DNA from: Flavobacterium granuli
GTDB lineage: Bacteria; Bacteroidota; Bacteroidia; Flavobacteriales; Flavobacteriaceae
Length of the DNA stretch: 64,000 bases
Assembly (NCBI RefSeq): GCF_900129705.1
Contig: NZ_FQWO01000001.1
Location: forward strand, 248,001-312,000
Direction: 5' to 3'
Part shown: positions 26,219 to 34,186 of the stretch, piece by piece
Layout: every line of letters starts with the position of its first letter
How positions within the stretch are numbered: position 1 is the first letter of the stretch
Program-made: the position numbers and the translations under genes
The notes under the pieces: model-generated
The model's input: only the letters and a program-made list of their open reading frames with translations
The model's database searches: none
Told to the model about the DNA's origin: nothing

Positions 26219-27058
26219 TTATACTTTAAACTTCAAACTAATAATCTCTTCCATTTGCTGTTGCATTTTTAAGGCTTCTTCTCTTGCCTTTTCAGCAAAA
26301 TCGGTGCCGTTTGAAGCATAAATAATCCCTCGAGACGAATTAATAAGCAATCCCACATTGGCATTCATACCATATTTGCAAACTTCGCTCAGGCTTCCTC
26401 CTTGCGCTCCTACTCCAGGAACCAACAAGAAACTGTCAGGAACAATTTTACGGATTTCGGTGAAATATTCGGCTTTGGTAGCGCCTACCACATACATCAG
26501 ATTTTCGCTGTTTTTCCAACTTTTAGAGGTTTCCAAAACTTGTTTGTACAATTCTTTTCCTCCCAAAGAGTCGGAAACATTTAAGGTTTGAAAATCGAAA
26601 GCCCCTTCGTTTGAAGTCAAAGCCAACATAATGGTATGCTTATTTTCGAAAGCCAAAAAAGGCTCCACCGAATCTTTCCCCATATAAGGAGCTACGGTCA
26701 CGCTGTCAAAATTCAAATCCTCAAAAAAAGCCTTGGCATACATTGACGAAGTATTTCCAATGTCTCCGCGTTTGGCATCGGCAATAGTGAAGACTTCAGG
26801 GTAATTTTCGTTGATGTAATTGATGGTTTTTTGCAATGAAATCCATCCTTTTATCCCATAAGCCTCATAAAAAGCGGTATTGGGCTTATAGGAAACCGTC
26901 AAATCATGCGTCGCATCGATAATCGCTTTATTGAATTCGAAAATAGGATCTTCCAGTTCCAATAAATGCTGTGGAATTTTATTCAAATCAACATCCAATC
27001 CAACACATAGGAAGGATTTTTTAATCTTAATTTGCTCAATTAATTGTTGTGTAGTCAT
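26219..27058 (-). CDS. pyrF: Orotidine-5'-phosphate decarboxylase (type 2)
   Basis: Last step of UMP synthesis in the cytoplasm. The 279-residue length and the motif [15 protein letters not shown] (Asp94, Lys96, Asp99) identify the longer type 2 OMP decarboxylases. Other marks are the opening [15 protein letters not shown] and the phosphate-binding [11 protein letters not shown] and [10 protein letters not shown]. The start codon at 27056-27058 has no competitor. It lies 30 bases after the four-helix-bundle gene and is downstream of prfA on the same strand, so one transcript may cover all three. Confidence 0.95.
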   Translation of the reverse strand: MTTQQLIEQIKIKKSFLCVGLDVDLNKIPQHLLELEDPIFEFNKAIIDATHDLTVSYKPNTAFYEAYGIKGWISLQKTINYINENYPEVFTIADAKRGDIGNTSSMYAKAFFEDLNFDSVTVAPYMGKDSVEPFLAFENKHTIMLALTSNEGAFDFQTLNVSDSLGGKELYKQVLETSKSWKNSENLMYVVGATKAEYFTEIRKIVPDSFLLVPGVGAQGGSLSEVCKYGMNANVGLLINSSRGIIYASNGTDFAEKAREEALKMQQQMEEIISLKFKV

Positions 27059-27088
27059 TTTTCGGGTGTTTGGTGTTGGGTGCTGGGA

Positions 27089-27448
27089 TCAGACTTTGGA
27101 ATCAACATATTTTTTCAAAGATTGTATTCTTTTTTGTATTGAATTTAACTCTAAAATAACATCCAAATATAACTCTTCATTAATGAAACCAATTTCTTTA
27201 GCTATTTCTATTTGGGTTTCCAACTCAAAAGAAGACCCCAAACTAATCTGCAAAAAACGAGAGAAATCTTTTTGGGAACTTCTGGAACAGCCTTCCGCTA
27301 TGTTCGAGGGAATCGAAACTGAACATCTGTTAATTTGAGAAACTAAACCAAATTTTTCCTCATTCGGAAATGTACCGGTAATAATGTAAATTTTCTTTAC
27401 TAGATTAACCGAACATTTCCAAACTTCCAAATCTCTAAAGTTTCTCAT
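27089..27448 (-). CDS. Four-helix-bundle protein (S23 / 23S rRNA intervening-sequence family)
   Basis: A 119-residue all-helical protein. It shows the family pattern FRDLEVWKCSVNLVKKIY, LVSQINRCSVSIPSNIAEGCSR and FLQISLGSSFELETQIEIAKEIGF. Members were first found in intervening sequences of 23S rRNA genes, but many stand alone between housekeeping genes in Bacteroidota, as here between prfA and pyrF. No rRNA is present in the window. Both flanks hold short near-repeats (for example ACCTAGGACCTAAAACCTAAGACCT on the plus strand around 27468-27492), which suggests a moved-in cassette. The biochemical function is unknown. Confidence 0.88.
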   Translation of the reverse strand: MRNFRDLEVWKCSVNLVKKIYIITGTFPNEEKFGLVSQINRCSVSIPSNIAEGCSRSSQKDFSRFLQISLGSSFELETQIEIAKEIGFINEELYLDVILELNSIQKRIQSLKKYVDSKV

Positions 27449-27494
27449 ATATTTTAATTTTACAAAAACCTAGGACCTAAAACCTAAGACCTAT

Positions 27495-28571
27495 TTAAAA
27501 AATCTCGCTGGCTTCTTTCAATTTCTCCATATTGTTCACCAATTGCAATTCGTCAACAATTTTCTGAATGTCACCATTCATGATATTTCCCAGATCATAC
27601 AAAGTCAATCCTACACGGTGATCCGTTACACGACCTTGGGCATAATTGTAAGTACGTATTTTGGCAGAACGGTCACCTGAACTCACTTGTGAAGTACGTT
27701 TTGTAGCATCTTCCGCTTCTTTTTTGGCCAATTCCTGCTCGTACAAACGGGAACGCAATACCGTTAAGGCCTTATCTTTATTTTTGTGCTGTGATTTTTG
27801 ATCCTGACATTGGGCCACTAATCCGGTAGGAATGTGTGTCAAACGCACGGCCGATTTAGTTGTATTTACCGATTGTCCACCAGGTCCTGACGAACAAAAG
27901 AAATCCACACGCACATCATTCATATCGATTTGAACGTCAAATTCCTCCGCCTCTGGCAATACCATAACAGTCGCCGCCGAGGTATGAACACGGCCTTGAG
28001 TTTCCGTTTGGGGAACACGCTGCACACGGTGAACACCAGCTTCAAACTTCAAAGTTCCGTACACATCTTCTCCCGAAACTTCAAAAATAACCTCTTTGAA
28101 ACCACCCGAAGTTCCTTCATTCATATCCACAACCGAAGTTCTCCAACCTCTGTTCTCACAATATTTAGTATACATACGGAACAAATCTCCGGCAAAAATA
28201 CTCGCTTCATCCCCACCCGTTCCGGCACGAATTTCCACCATAACATTTTTGGCATCTTCTGGATCTTTGGGAATCAACATAAATTTGATTTCTTCCTCCA
28301 GTTCCGGCAATCTTTCCTTCGCTTCTTCGAGTTGCATCTTGGCCATTTCGGTCATATCTGCATCACTTCCATCCGCTATTATTTCATTGGCTTCATCAAT
28401 ATTAGCCATCAAAAGAACATATTCATCTCTTTTTTCAGCCAAAGCCTTTAGATCCTTATACTCTTTATTCAGCTGCACATAACGCTTCTGATCCGAAATC
28501 ACATCCGGTTGGATGATCAAATCCGAAATCTCATCGAAACGTTGTTTTACTATTTGAAGTCTATCTAACAT
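27495..28571 (-). CDS. prfA: Peptide chain release factor 1
   Basis: Recognises UAA and UAG stop codons on the ribosome and triggers peptide release. The 358 residues are of usual length. The hydrolysis motif GGQ is at 231-233 ([10 protein letters not shown]), and the codon-reading tripeptide has the RF1 form PxT (PQT, about 187-189), which separates it from RF2. The start [14 protein letters not shown] is chosen because a TAATTTTG promoter box at 28603-28596 would overlap an ATG nine codons upstream. It heads a likely unit with the four-helix-bundle gene and pyrF. Confidence 0.97.
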   Translation of the reverse strand: MLDRLQIVKQRFDEISDLIIQPDVISDQKRYVQLNKEYKDLKALAEKRDEYVLLMANIDEANEIIADGSDADMTEMAKMQLEEAKERLPELEEEIKFMLIPKDPEDAKNVMVEIRAGTGGDEASIFAGDLFRMYTKYCENRGWRTSVVDMNEGTSGGFKEVIFEVSGEDVYGTLKFEAGVHRVQRVPQTETQGRVHTSAATVMVLPEAEEFDVQIDMNDVRVDFFCSSGPGGQSVNTTKSAVRLTHIPTGLVAQCQDQKSQHKNKDKALTVLRSRLYEQELAKKEAEDATKRTSQVSSGDRSAKIRTYNYAQGRVTDHRVGLTLYDLGNIMNGDIQKIVDELQLVNNMEKLKEASEIF

Positions 28572-28595
28572 AATCTTAGTCCTTTTATTGGAGTG

Positions 28596-28603
28596 CAAAA
28601 TTA
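28596..28603 (-). promoter_or_regulatory. -7 promoter element of prfA
   Basis: TAATTTTG on the minus strand matches TAnnTTTG. The leader would be under 20 nt. The upstream box is only an AT-rich stretch (CTTTAAATAAAAATTTCG). Confidence 0.55.
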
Positions 28604-28700
28604 CGAAATTTTTATTTAAAGTTTTCTATTTGATGTTTCAAGTTTTTCAGCTGCTTTTTCAGGCTATCCACTGTCTCTTTTTCTGGCAAAAAAGCCCCAG

Positions 28701-29216
28701 CTCTGCGAAATATAAACCAGTAAAAACAACAAAATACAATCGTAATGGCTCTGCGAAGTCGCAAAAGCTGGTGCGAGCATCTTGCTCGTACACACAACCA
28801 CCCAACTCTGTAAAGTATAAACCAGTAAAAACAACAAAATACAATCATGATGGCTCTGCGAAGTCGCAAAGGCTGGTGCGAGCATCTTGCTCGTACACAC
28901 AACCACCCAACTCTGCAAAGTATAAACCAGTAAAAACAACAAAATACAATCATGATGGCTCTGCGAAGTCTCCCGACTTCGTAGCCATTCCAATAATCTA
29001 CAAAGACAGGAAAATAAAGTATGCTAAAATTAGAATCATCCTCTGCGAAGTAGAAACAACAAAATACAATCATGATGGCTCTGCGAAGTCGAAAAGGCTG
29101 GTGCGAGCATCTTGCTCGTACACACAACCATCCAACTCTGCAAAGTATAAACCAGTAAAAACAACAAAATACAATCGTGATGGCTCTGCGAAGTCTCCCG
29201 ACTCGTAGCACAAACT
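28701..29216. repeat. REP/BIME-like palindromic repeat cluster
   Basis: Five copies or part copies of a 105-bp unit. The block AAAATACAAT recurs at 28731, 28836, 28941, 29061 and 29166 (steps 105, 105, 120, 105). Full units contain the palindrome GTGCGAGCA-TCT-TGCTCGTAC (28771, 28876 and 29101) and CTCTGCGAAGTC. The 3rd and 5th copies instead end in a GAAGTC-TCCC-GACT hairpin, which closes each run. Both strands have long open frames here, but these only reflect the repetition. No transposase gene is present in the window. Confidence 0.8.
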
Positions 29217-29379
29217 GAGCAAGTAATACAATTTCACAATCAAAACACTTGCTATCAACGAATTAACTTACTATCAAAAGCTAACCGCTCAGGCATACCG
29301 CTCACTTCAGGAAAGACTCCTTGATCTTAATTTATGTAAAAAATGTATAATAAATAAATTCTTTAATATACATTTTTAA

Positions 29380-29387
29380 TACCTTTG
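29380..29387 (+). promoter_or_regulatory. -7 promoter element of a candidate small RNA
   Basis: TACCTTTG fits TAnnTTTG and would start a transcript near 29394. No good TTG box precedes it. There is no open frame downstream before the terminator at 29591-29619. Confidence 0.5.
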
Positions 29388-29393
29388 CAAAGA

Positions 29394-29619
29394 ATACCCA
29401 CCAGTCCCAGAAAATAAATCTAATACCAGTGGGAATTAAATTCTAAGATTAGCGTTTTATTTTAATCTCAAAGATTAACTTTCTAATCTGCTTTACTACG
29501 TATCCAATTAAATAGATACATAACATACAAAATAAATTATCTATGTACTCCATAGTATTTTATATTTAGAGTTAATAACTCTATCACCTAAAACCAAAGT
29601 CCGAGCTTTGGTTTTTTTT
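29394..29619 (+). ncRNA. Candidate structured intergenic RNA, about 225 nt
   Basis: Between a promoter box and a strong terminator lie several self-complementary segments: CCCAC (29397) with GTGGG (29429); AGATTAG (29446) with CTAATCT (29483), enclosing TTAATCT-CAA-AGATTAA (29462-29478); GTATC with GATAC (29500-29519); CTATG with CATAG (29541-29555); TAGAGTT with AACTCTA (29567-29583). The end is AAACCAAAG (29591) with CTTTGGTTT (29606-29614) and a T run. No start codon with a usable frame is present. It could be a 6S-type or other small RNA; I cannot name it. Confidence 0.5.
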
Positions 29620-29750
29620 ATGATGCCAGACTATCCAGCGAATTATTTTTAACAAAGATAAGCCTAGTTCAAAATTTAGGCAGCAATTATTCATTCTAAT
29701 TATTTACATTTTTTTTGTGGCTACTGTCATTTCTTAATAATCACCCCAAG

Positions 29751-29820
29751 GCCATGCGAAGTATATACAAGTCATTACAACAAAAAAAATCGTAATAACG
29801 CTGCGAAGGGTTCGCATCGC
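29751..29820 (+). repeat. Degenerate copy of the 105-bp repeat unit
   Basis: ATGCGAAGTATATACAAG followed by CAACAAAAAAAATCGTAATAACG and CTGCGAAGGGTTCGC aligns with the unit at 28701-29216, including the final palindrome (GCGAA-GGG-TTCGC). Confidence 0.5.
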
Positions 29821-29933
29821 CTTTCTTTTGATATGATAAAAAACTTTGTAATTCCCCATAATATTCTTAACTTGAGAGGTTAAAAATACCACTGAGATCA
29901 AATCATATTTGCTCAAAAAAGCGACATACTATC

Positions 29934-30446
29934 ATGGAAAAATATTTGCGTCAATTGATTACAATTGAATTTGAAGATAAAAAAGACCTTTTTACCGGCT
30001 TTCTGATTGATTGGACCGAAGATTGGATTTTGATTAAAAACAATCCCGTTGATTTTATTATTGATGGTTATACGATTTTGAAAAACAAAAATGTAAAATC
30101 GATTACCCAAGACAAAGACCATGAATTCACCGAAAGAGTCATTAAATTAAAAGGTTTAAGAACCAGTGCCGAAGAAATAATACCGCTTACTGATTTAGAA
30201 ACCATTATCCATTTTTTAGCGCATAAATATGAAATTTTTCAGATTATGAAAAAGTCTGACAAAGCGGTTTATCTGGGTAGACTCATCGAGATCAATGACC
30301 GAGAGTTGGTCATGGATTTTTTAGGCCCAGAAGGAAAATTTGAGGGAGAAATGAGTTTCAAACCTAAAAAAATAAGAGCAATTGAATTTGACACCGACTA
30401 TATCAACTCCTTAAAATTAATTATTCAAGAAGATAATAAAAACTAA
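29934..30446 (+). CDS. Hypothetical protein, possibly two tandem Sm-like barrels
   Basis: 170 residues, soluble, acidic and lysine-rich, with no signal peptide. I do not recognise a named family. Two halves look alike in layout: residues 8-57 (IEFEDKKDLFTGFLIDWTEDWILIKN with YTILKNKNVKSI) and 105-155 (SDKAVYLGRLIEINDRELVMDFLG with MSFKPKKIRAIEF). Each resembles a beta-strand set of an Sm-like or similar small barrel, with a Gly after the second strand; this is a guess from pattern. It stands alone between repeat-rich gaps, so neighbours tell nothing. Confidence 0.65.
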   Translation: MEKYLRQLITIEFEDKKDLFTGFLIDWTEDWILIKNNPVDFIIDGYTILKNKNVKSITQDKDHEFTERVIKLKGLRTSAEEIIPLTDLETIIHFLAHKYEIFQIMKKSDKAVYLGRLIEINDRELVMDFLGPEGKFEGEMSFKPKKIRAIEFDTDYINSLKLIIQEDNKN

Positions 30447-30641
30447 GTTATTTTCTTTTATTCTCGCAGCTGCTGCTCGTTTGTAATGAAAAGCGCAATC
30501 CTGGTGTTTGCAATGCGATTACTTTAATTTTAATGAAATTGTTCCTCATAGCGATAAACAAATAAAACAACAGACAAACTGGATGTGATTTCAGCTCGCC
30601 CAAAGCACTGGAACATTTTGTTCGTACCAAAAACCAATTAG

Positions 30642-33128
30642 CTATTTTAATTCCTCTTTGGTAGCTATTTTTATTTTTGCAGTTTGCAATCCTTTTCCTG
30701 AGACCTTCAATTCTATCTCGCCAGCGCTTGAGGTTGACTGAACCAAAACAACCAATTTACCACTAAACAATTTCATAGTTGGCAAATGAAATAGTTCCAG
30801 CGAAGTCGCATCACCATTACAGGCTGCGCGAAAAACCCCTTCTCCTTTAACATTAAATTGCAATTGATTGGTTGCTGTCGGACATGGAATACCCTTTTTA
30901 TCCACCACAGATACCGTTACAAACGACAAATCCTTGCCATCTGCATCCAATTCTGTTTTATCGGCTTCCAATACTAATCTATAAAGTTTCCCTGCTGTAT
31001 GCGTTTCTTGTTCTGCAACAGCCTTTCCGTCATCGTCAAAAGCCACCACTTTTATAGTTCCTGGCTCATATTTAACATCCATCCACATTAAACGGTATCT
31101 GTTTGTAGGCGAGCTATTGTTTTTTTTCTGAATACCCATACTTTTTCCATTGACAAAAAGTTCGGCGCTATTATAGCTTGTATAGACAAAAACAGGGGTT
31201 ACTTCGCCCTCGCGCCCTTCCCAATTCCAGTGCGGAAGCATATGCAAGGTTTTTTCTTTTATATTCCAACGACTGCGATACAGATAATAGCGGTCTTTGG
31301 GCAAACCTGCCAAATCATTAATCCCAAAATAAGAACTACGTGAAGGCCACTTCGTATCATAAGGAGTAGGTTCGCCTAAATAATCAAAACCTGTCCAGAC
31401 AAATTCGCCAATGACCCAAGGCTTATCATCTTGCAAAACAAAATCTTCATCTGGAATATTAGACCAACTGCAGGCTTCTAAATCATAAGAAGAGGATTGA
31501 AAATCATCGTATTCCTTCATCTTTGCCGCTACAACAGGAAACTTATAGATTCCTCTCGAACTCACCGTCGAAGCGGTTTCTGAACCTAGAATTAATCCTT
31601 GCGGAAAAGCCTTATATGCTTTATCGTATAAATGCACTCTATAATTCAAACCTGGAATATCCAATACTGCGCCAAATCCTGATGCCATGGTGGCCTCCAC
31701 TTGATCCATACCTACGGTTACAGGTCTAGTTGGATCTTCTCTATGAAAAATATCTTGCAACCATTTGGCACGTTTTGCGCCTTCACTTCCCCATTGATCA
31801 GGAACTTCGTTTCCGGAACTCCACATAACAATACTTGGGTGATTTCGAGTAGCATGAACGAGGTTTACAATATCTTTTTCTGCATCTGTTTCAAAATAGC
31901 GATGGTAGCCATTCTCTACTTTGGGTTTCGCCCATTCATCAAAGCTTTCTGCTAAAAACAAAAAGCCCATTTCGTCGCATAATTCCAACTGCTCCAAAGA
32001 AGGCATATTATGTGAACTTCGAATGGCATTGGCTCCCATATCTTTTAGAATTGTTAGTTGCCTGCGCAAGGCCGCCTTGTTTACGGCAGTACCAATTGGC
32101 CCTAAATCGTGATGCAGACACACTCCCTTAAACTTGATAATCGAGTCATTTAAACTGAATCCTTTATTGGCTTCATATTTTATTTTTCGAATCCCGAATT
32201 TGGTTGAAGTTTCGTCTTTTAAGGTATTTCCAACATAGAGTTTCGAAACAGACGTGTACAAATATGGGGTTTCCGGACTCCATAATTTTGGATTCTTTAC
32301 CGCGATATTCTGCTCAAATTCATTTCCATAAATAGTAGCTGTGCTATCAATCGCGACTGTATTACCGGTTGCATCTATAATGCGGCTTACTAATCTAAGA
32401 TGCTGTCCGGAAACCTTGGTTTTGATATTCACTTTCGCAAATTCAGGGCTAATTGTAGGCGTAGTTATAAACGTACCCCATTGATCGATACTTTCGTTGT
32501 TTTTGACAATAAGACGTACATTTCGATACAAACCGGCACCAGGATACCAGCGGGAGGACAACTCTCTATTGGTCAATTTAACTGCCAAAGTGTTTTTTAA
32601 ATTACCCAAGACGTGTGCTGTTATATCAAAATAAAAATAACTATAACCATAATTCCAACCCCCTATTTTTTTACCATTGATAAAGATCTCCGGCTCACTC
32701 ATCGCACCTTCAAAGAGAAGAAGTACCTTTTTATTGGAATCAAAATTGGGTATAGCAAATTCATTGCGATACCAACCAACGCCGATGTAAGGTAATGCTC
32801 CTGTTCGACCTGTTTTTTCGGTGGCGGCTTTTTCCCCGTTTTGAACAATAGCTACGTTCTGTATATCGATGGCTTTATCAAAAGGCCCTTTTATTGCCCA
32901 ATCGTGCGGCACAGTCACTTTTTCCCATTTTGAATCGTTTAACGATTCAGAATACCCATTGGCAACATCCCCTTTGTGAAAACGCCAATTTTTTTCTAAA
33001 GTCAAAACCTCCCTCGTGGTCTGCTGTCCAAAAGTGGGTACTGTAAAAATTAAACCGAATAAGACAATACTAAAGAGCTTGTAATTCACCACGTTTTTTA
33101 TAATTAATTTTAGTTTACTATTCTTCAT
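30642..33128 (-). CDS. GH2 family beta-galactosidase
   Basis: An 828-residue secreted glycoside hydrolase. A signal peptide covers about 1-35 (ending TFGQ). Domain order: sugar-binding jelly roll (about 40-210), Ig-like domain (about 220-315), TIM barrel (about 320-620) with acid/base Glu441 in SSGNEV and nucleophile Glu517 in LGSETAS, then C-terminal beta domains, including a DUF4982-like segment with RWNIKEKTLHMLPHWNWEG. This form is common in polysaccharide-utilisation loci. The specificity could be beta-galactoside or another GH2 activity. The stub of a second glycoside hydrolase lies 28 bases upstream on the same strand. No SusC/SusD pair is in the window. Confidence 0.9.
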   Translation of the reverse strand: MKNSKLKLIIKNVVNYKLFSIVLFGLIFTVPTFGQQTTREVLTLEKNWRFHKGDVANGYSESLNDSKWEKVTVPHDWAIKGPFDKAIDIQNVAIVQNGEKAATEKTGRTGALPYIGVGWYRNEFAIPNFDSNKKVLLLFEGAMSEPEIFINGKKIGGWNYGYSYFYFDITAHVLGNLKNTLAVKLTNRELSSRWYPGAGLYRNVRLIVKNNESIDQWGTFITTPTISPEFAKVNIKTKVSGQHLRLVSRIIDATGNTVAIDSTATIYGNEFEQNIAVKNPKLWSPETPYLYTSVSKLYVGNTLKDETSTKFGIRKIKYEANKGFSLNDSIIKFKGVCLHHDLGPIGTAVNKAALRRQLTILKDMGANAIRSSHNMPSLEQLELCDEMGFLFLAESFDEWAKPKVENGYHRYFETDAEKDIVNLVHATRNHPSIVMWSSGNEVPDQWGSEGAKRAKWLQDIFHREDPTRPVTVGMDQVEATMASGFGAVLDIPGLNYRVHLYDKAYKAFPQGLILGSETASTVSSRGIYKFPVVAAKMKEYDDFQSSSYDLEACSWSNIPDEDFVLQDDKPWVIGEFVWTGFDYLGEPTPYDTKWPSRSSYFGINDLAGLPKDRYYLYRSRWNIKEKTLHMLPHWNWEGREGEVTPVFVYTSYNSAELFVNGKSMGIQKKNNSSPTNRYRLMWMDVKYEPGTIKVVAFDDDGKAVAEQETHTAGKLYRLVLEADKTELDADGKDLSFVTVSVVDKKGIPCPTATNQLQFNVKGEGVFRAACNGDATSLELFHLPTMKLFSGKLVVLVQSTSSAGEIELKVSGKGLQTAKIKIATKEELK

Positions 33129-33156
33129 GCGGGTACTTAACTAAAGGTTTATATCA

Positions 33157-33288
33157 TTATTTATTCTGGAAAATATGGAACGGCTTTGATCTCCGATCGA
33201 CAGTCAAAAGAACAACTCCATGTTTAGGCACTTCAAAACTCAATGAATGTTTCTGTATGTCCAAATCTTTTTTAGCCCATAGATTGAG
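33157..33288 (-). pseudogene. 3' stub of a glycoside hydrolase (GH27-like C-terminus)
   Basis: On the minus strand 43 codons read LNLWAKKDLDIQKHSLSFEV, then PKHGVVLLTV and a short tail, to a TAA at 33159-33157. The LWAKKDL and VPxHGVVLL pattern is typical of the C-terminal beta-sandwich of alpha-galactosidases and related hydrolases. An in-frame TAG comes just before it (33291-33289) and no upstream continuation is seen, so the gene has been cut away. It precedes the beta-galactosidase by 28 bases, as an operon partner would. Confidence 0.6.
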
Positions 33289-33507
33289 CTAAGGGCACCC
33301 TTTTTAGACATCAATACCAAATGGTATTCAAATCAAAACTTATGGTTGCTGTTTTACAATAGCAATGCTCAAAAATAGAATAGTTTGCTTAATTTACACA
33401 CCACTGCCCACCAGTTTTTTTGCCATTTTTTTTAAAATTACACCAATAAAAAATGAATAAAAAAAGCAACCTCCATTTTTCTAAAAAAGCATTTCATCAG
33501 CTTCCAA

Positions 33508-33655
33508 TCCACCCCAGCAACTGTCTTAGCCTAATAAATTCTGATGGATGTATTGACGAAGAAGATTCTGAAGATTTGCTGTAATTGGTATTTTCAAGAA
33601 CATGAGGTAACCATTTAGATGGATTGATGCTGTTTTTCTTGCAAACGGAATCATC
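33508..33655 (-). pseudogene. Possible fragment of an IS66-type transposase C-terminus
   Basis: A minus-strand reading contains VCKKNSINPSKWLPHVLENT and, after a Ser-rich stretch, LRQLLGW. The C-K-x(3)-I-N-P-x-x-W-L-x-x-V-L pattern is that of the IS66 transposase tail. The extra Ser-rich part does not fit, so this is tentative. It abuts the plus-strand IS3 fragment. Confidence 0.35.
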
Positions 33656-33808
33656 AAAACAGAGTTCAATCTTCATAGTAGCCAATTAGGCTTTGAACAA
33701 ACCTACAATCAGATAAAGAGAAGTATAAAAGTCTATAATGAAATAAGACCTCATTCAAGTTGTGATGATTTAACCCAAATCAAGCTCATCTACAATCAGA
33801 GAACTTGA
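33641..33808 (+). pseudogene. 3' fragment of an IS3-family transposase (orfB)
   Basis: The plus strand reads ANGIIKTEFNLHSSQLGFEQ then TYNQIKRSIKVYNEIRPHSS, ending in TGA at 33806-33808. NGIIK and YN-x-x-RPH are the end of the DDE domain in IS3/IS150-type transposases. The catalytic part is missing. A GGACGGGTCA block at 33942-33951 may be the old terminal repeat. Confidence 0.65.
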
Positions 33809-33963
33809 AAGAGAGATGGAAGAATGATAATAAAAAACTTAACTATGAAAAAAAACGATGTATAGTAAGTTCAGGATCAAGGATTATTTTTGTATTTGCA
33901 TAGCAATAACAGGATTTATTTAATAAGCTGTATAGTTATTTCAGGACGGGTCAATGACTCGTC

Positions 33964-34062
33964 ATATAGCATAGATATAGTACTAATATAGTACTAATAT
34001 AGCATAGATATAGTATCGATAATATATAGATAATGCATAGATAGTGTATGGATAATGCATGG
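33964..34062 (+). repeat. AT-rich short repeats (CATAGATATAGTA / TACTAATATAG)
   Basis: TACTAATATAG occurs twice in tandem (33981-34002), AGCATAGATATAGTA twice (33968 and 34001), and related ATAATGCATAGATAG words follow. The stretch starts 13 bases after the supposed IS3 end. It is non-coding and of unknown role. Confidence 0.6.
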
Positions 34063-34175
34063 ACAAAAACAGCTTCATTTATACCAACACCTCCTCCTCT
34101 ATTTATCCCGTTCATAACTCCTGCCACTTTATCTTTAATACCAAAATCTAAATTCCTAATTTGCGCCCTTAAATT

Positions 34176-34184
34176 AGAAGGAGA
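34176..34184 (+). promoter_or_regulatory. Shine-Dalgarno sequence of topB
   Basis: AGAAGGAGA ends three bases before the ATG region, with AGGAG at a normal distance. Other genes in this window lack such a site and instead have A-rich leaders. Confidence 0.6.
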
Positions 34185-34186
34185 AA

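Larger units (their letters stand above)
28572..29933. other. 1.36-kb gene-free region holding repeats and a candidate RNA
   Basis: Between prfA and the 170-aa orphan gene. From left to right it holds the prfA promoter, the 105-bp repeat cluster (28701-29216), a plain AT-rich stretch (29217-29379), the candidate RNA (29380-29619) and a degenerate repeat copy (29751-29820). The overlapping long open frames on both strands at 28588-29211 are products of repetition and not genes. Confidence 0.6.
33289..34186. other. Gene-free region of decayed mobile-element and repeat DNA
   Basis: Between the glycoside hydrolase stub and topB. It holds a short palindrome (AATACC-AAAT-GGTATT, 33313-33328), a possible promoter box for the beta-galactosidase (TATTTTTG at 33377-33370, minus strand), IS66- and IS3-type fragments (33508-33808), a GGACGGGTCA block that may be an IS end, AT-rich short repeats (33964-34062) and the topB Shine-Dalgarno. 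Confidence 0.5.

Noticed and set aside
27089-27448. 23S rRNA intervening sequence
   Set aside because: The four-helix-bundle family hints at it, but no rRNA sequence flanks the gene.
28588-29211. Long open frames on both strands (about 200 codons each)
   Set aside because: They lie wholly in the 105-bp repeat cluster; a 105-base period is a multiple of three, so lack of stops in one unit gives long frames on both strands. No protein family is recognisable.
28701-29216. CRISPR array
   Set aside because: The whole unit is repeated, with no unique spacers of constant length, and no cas genes are near.
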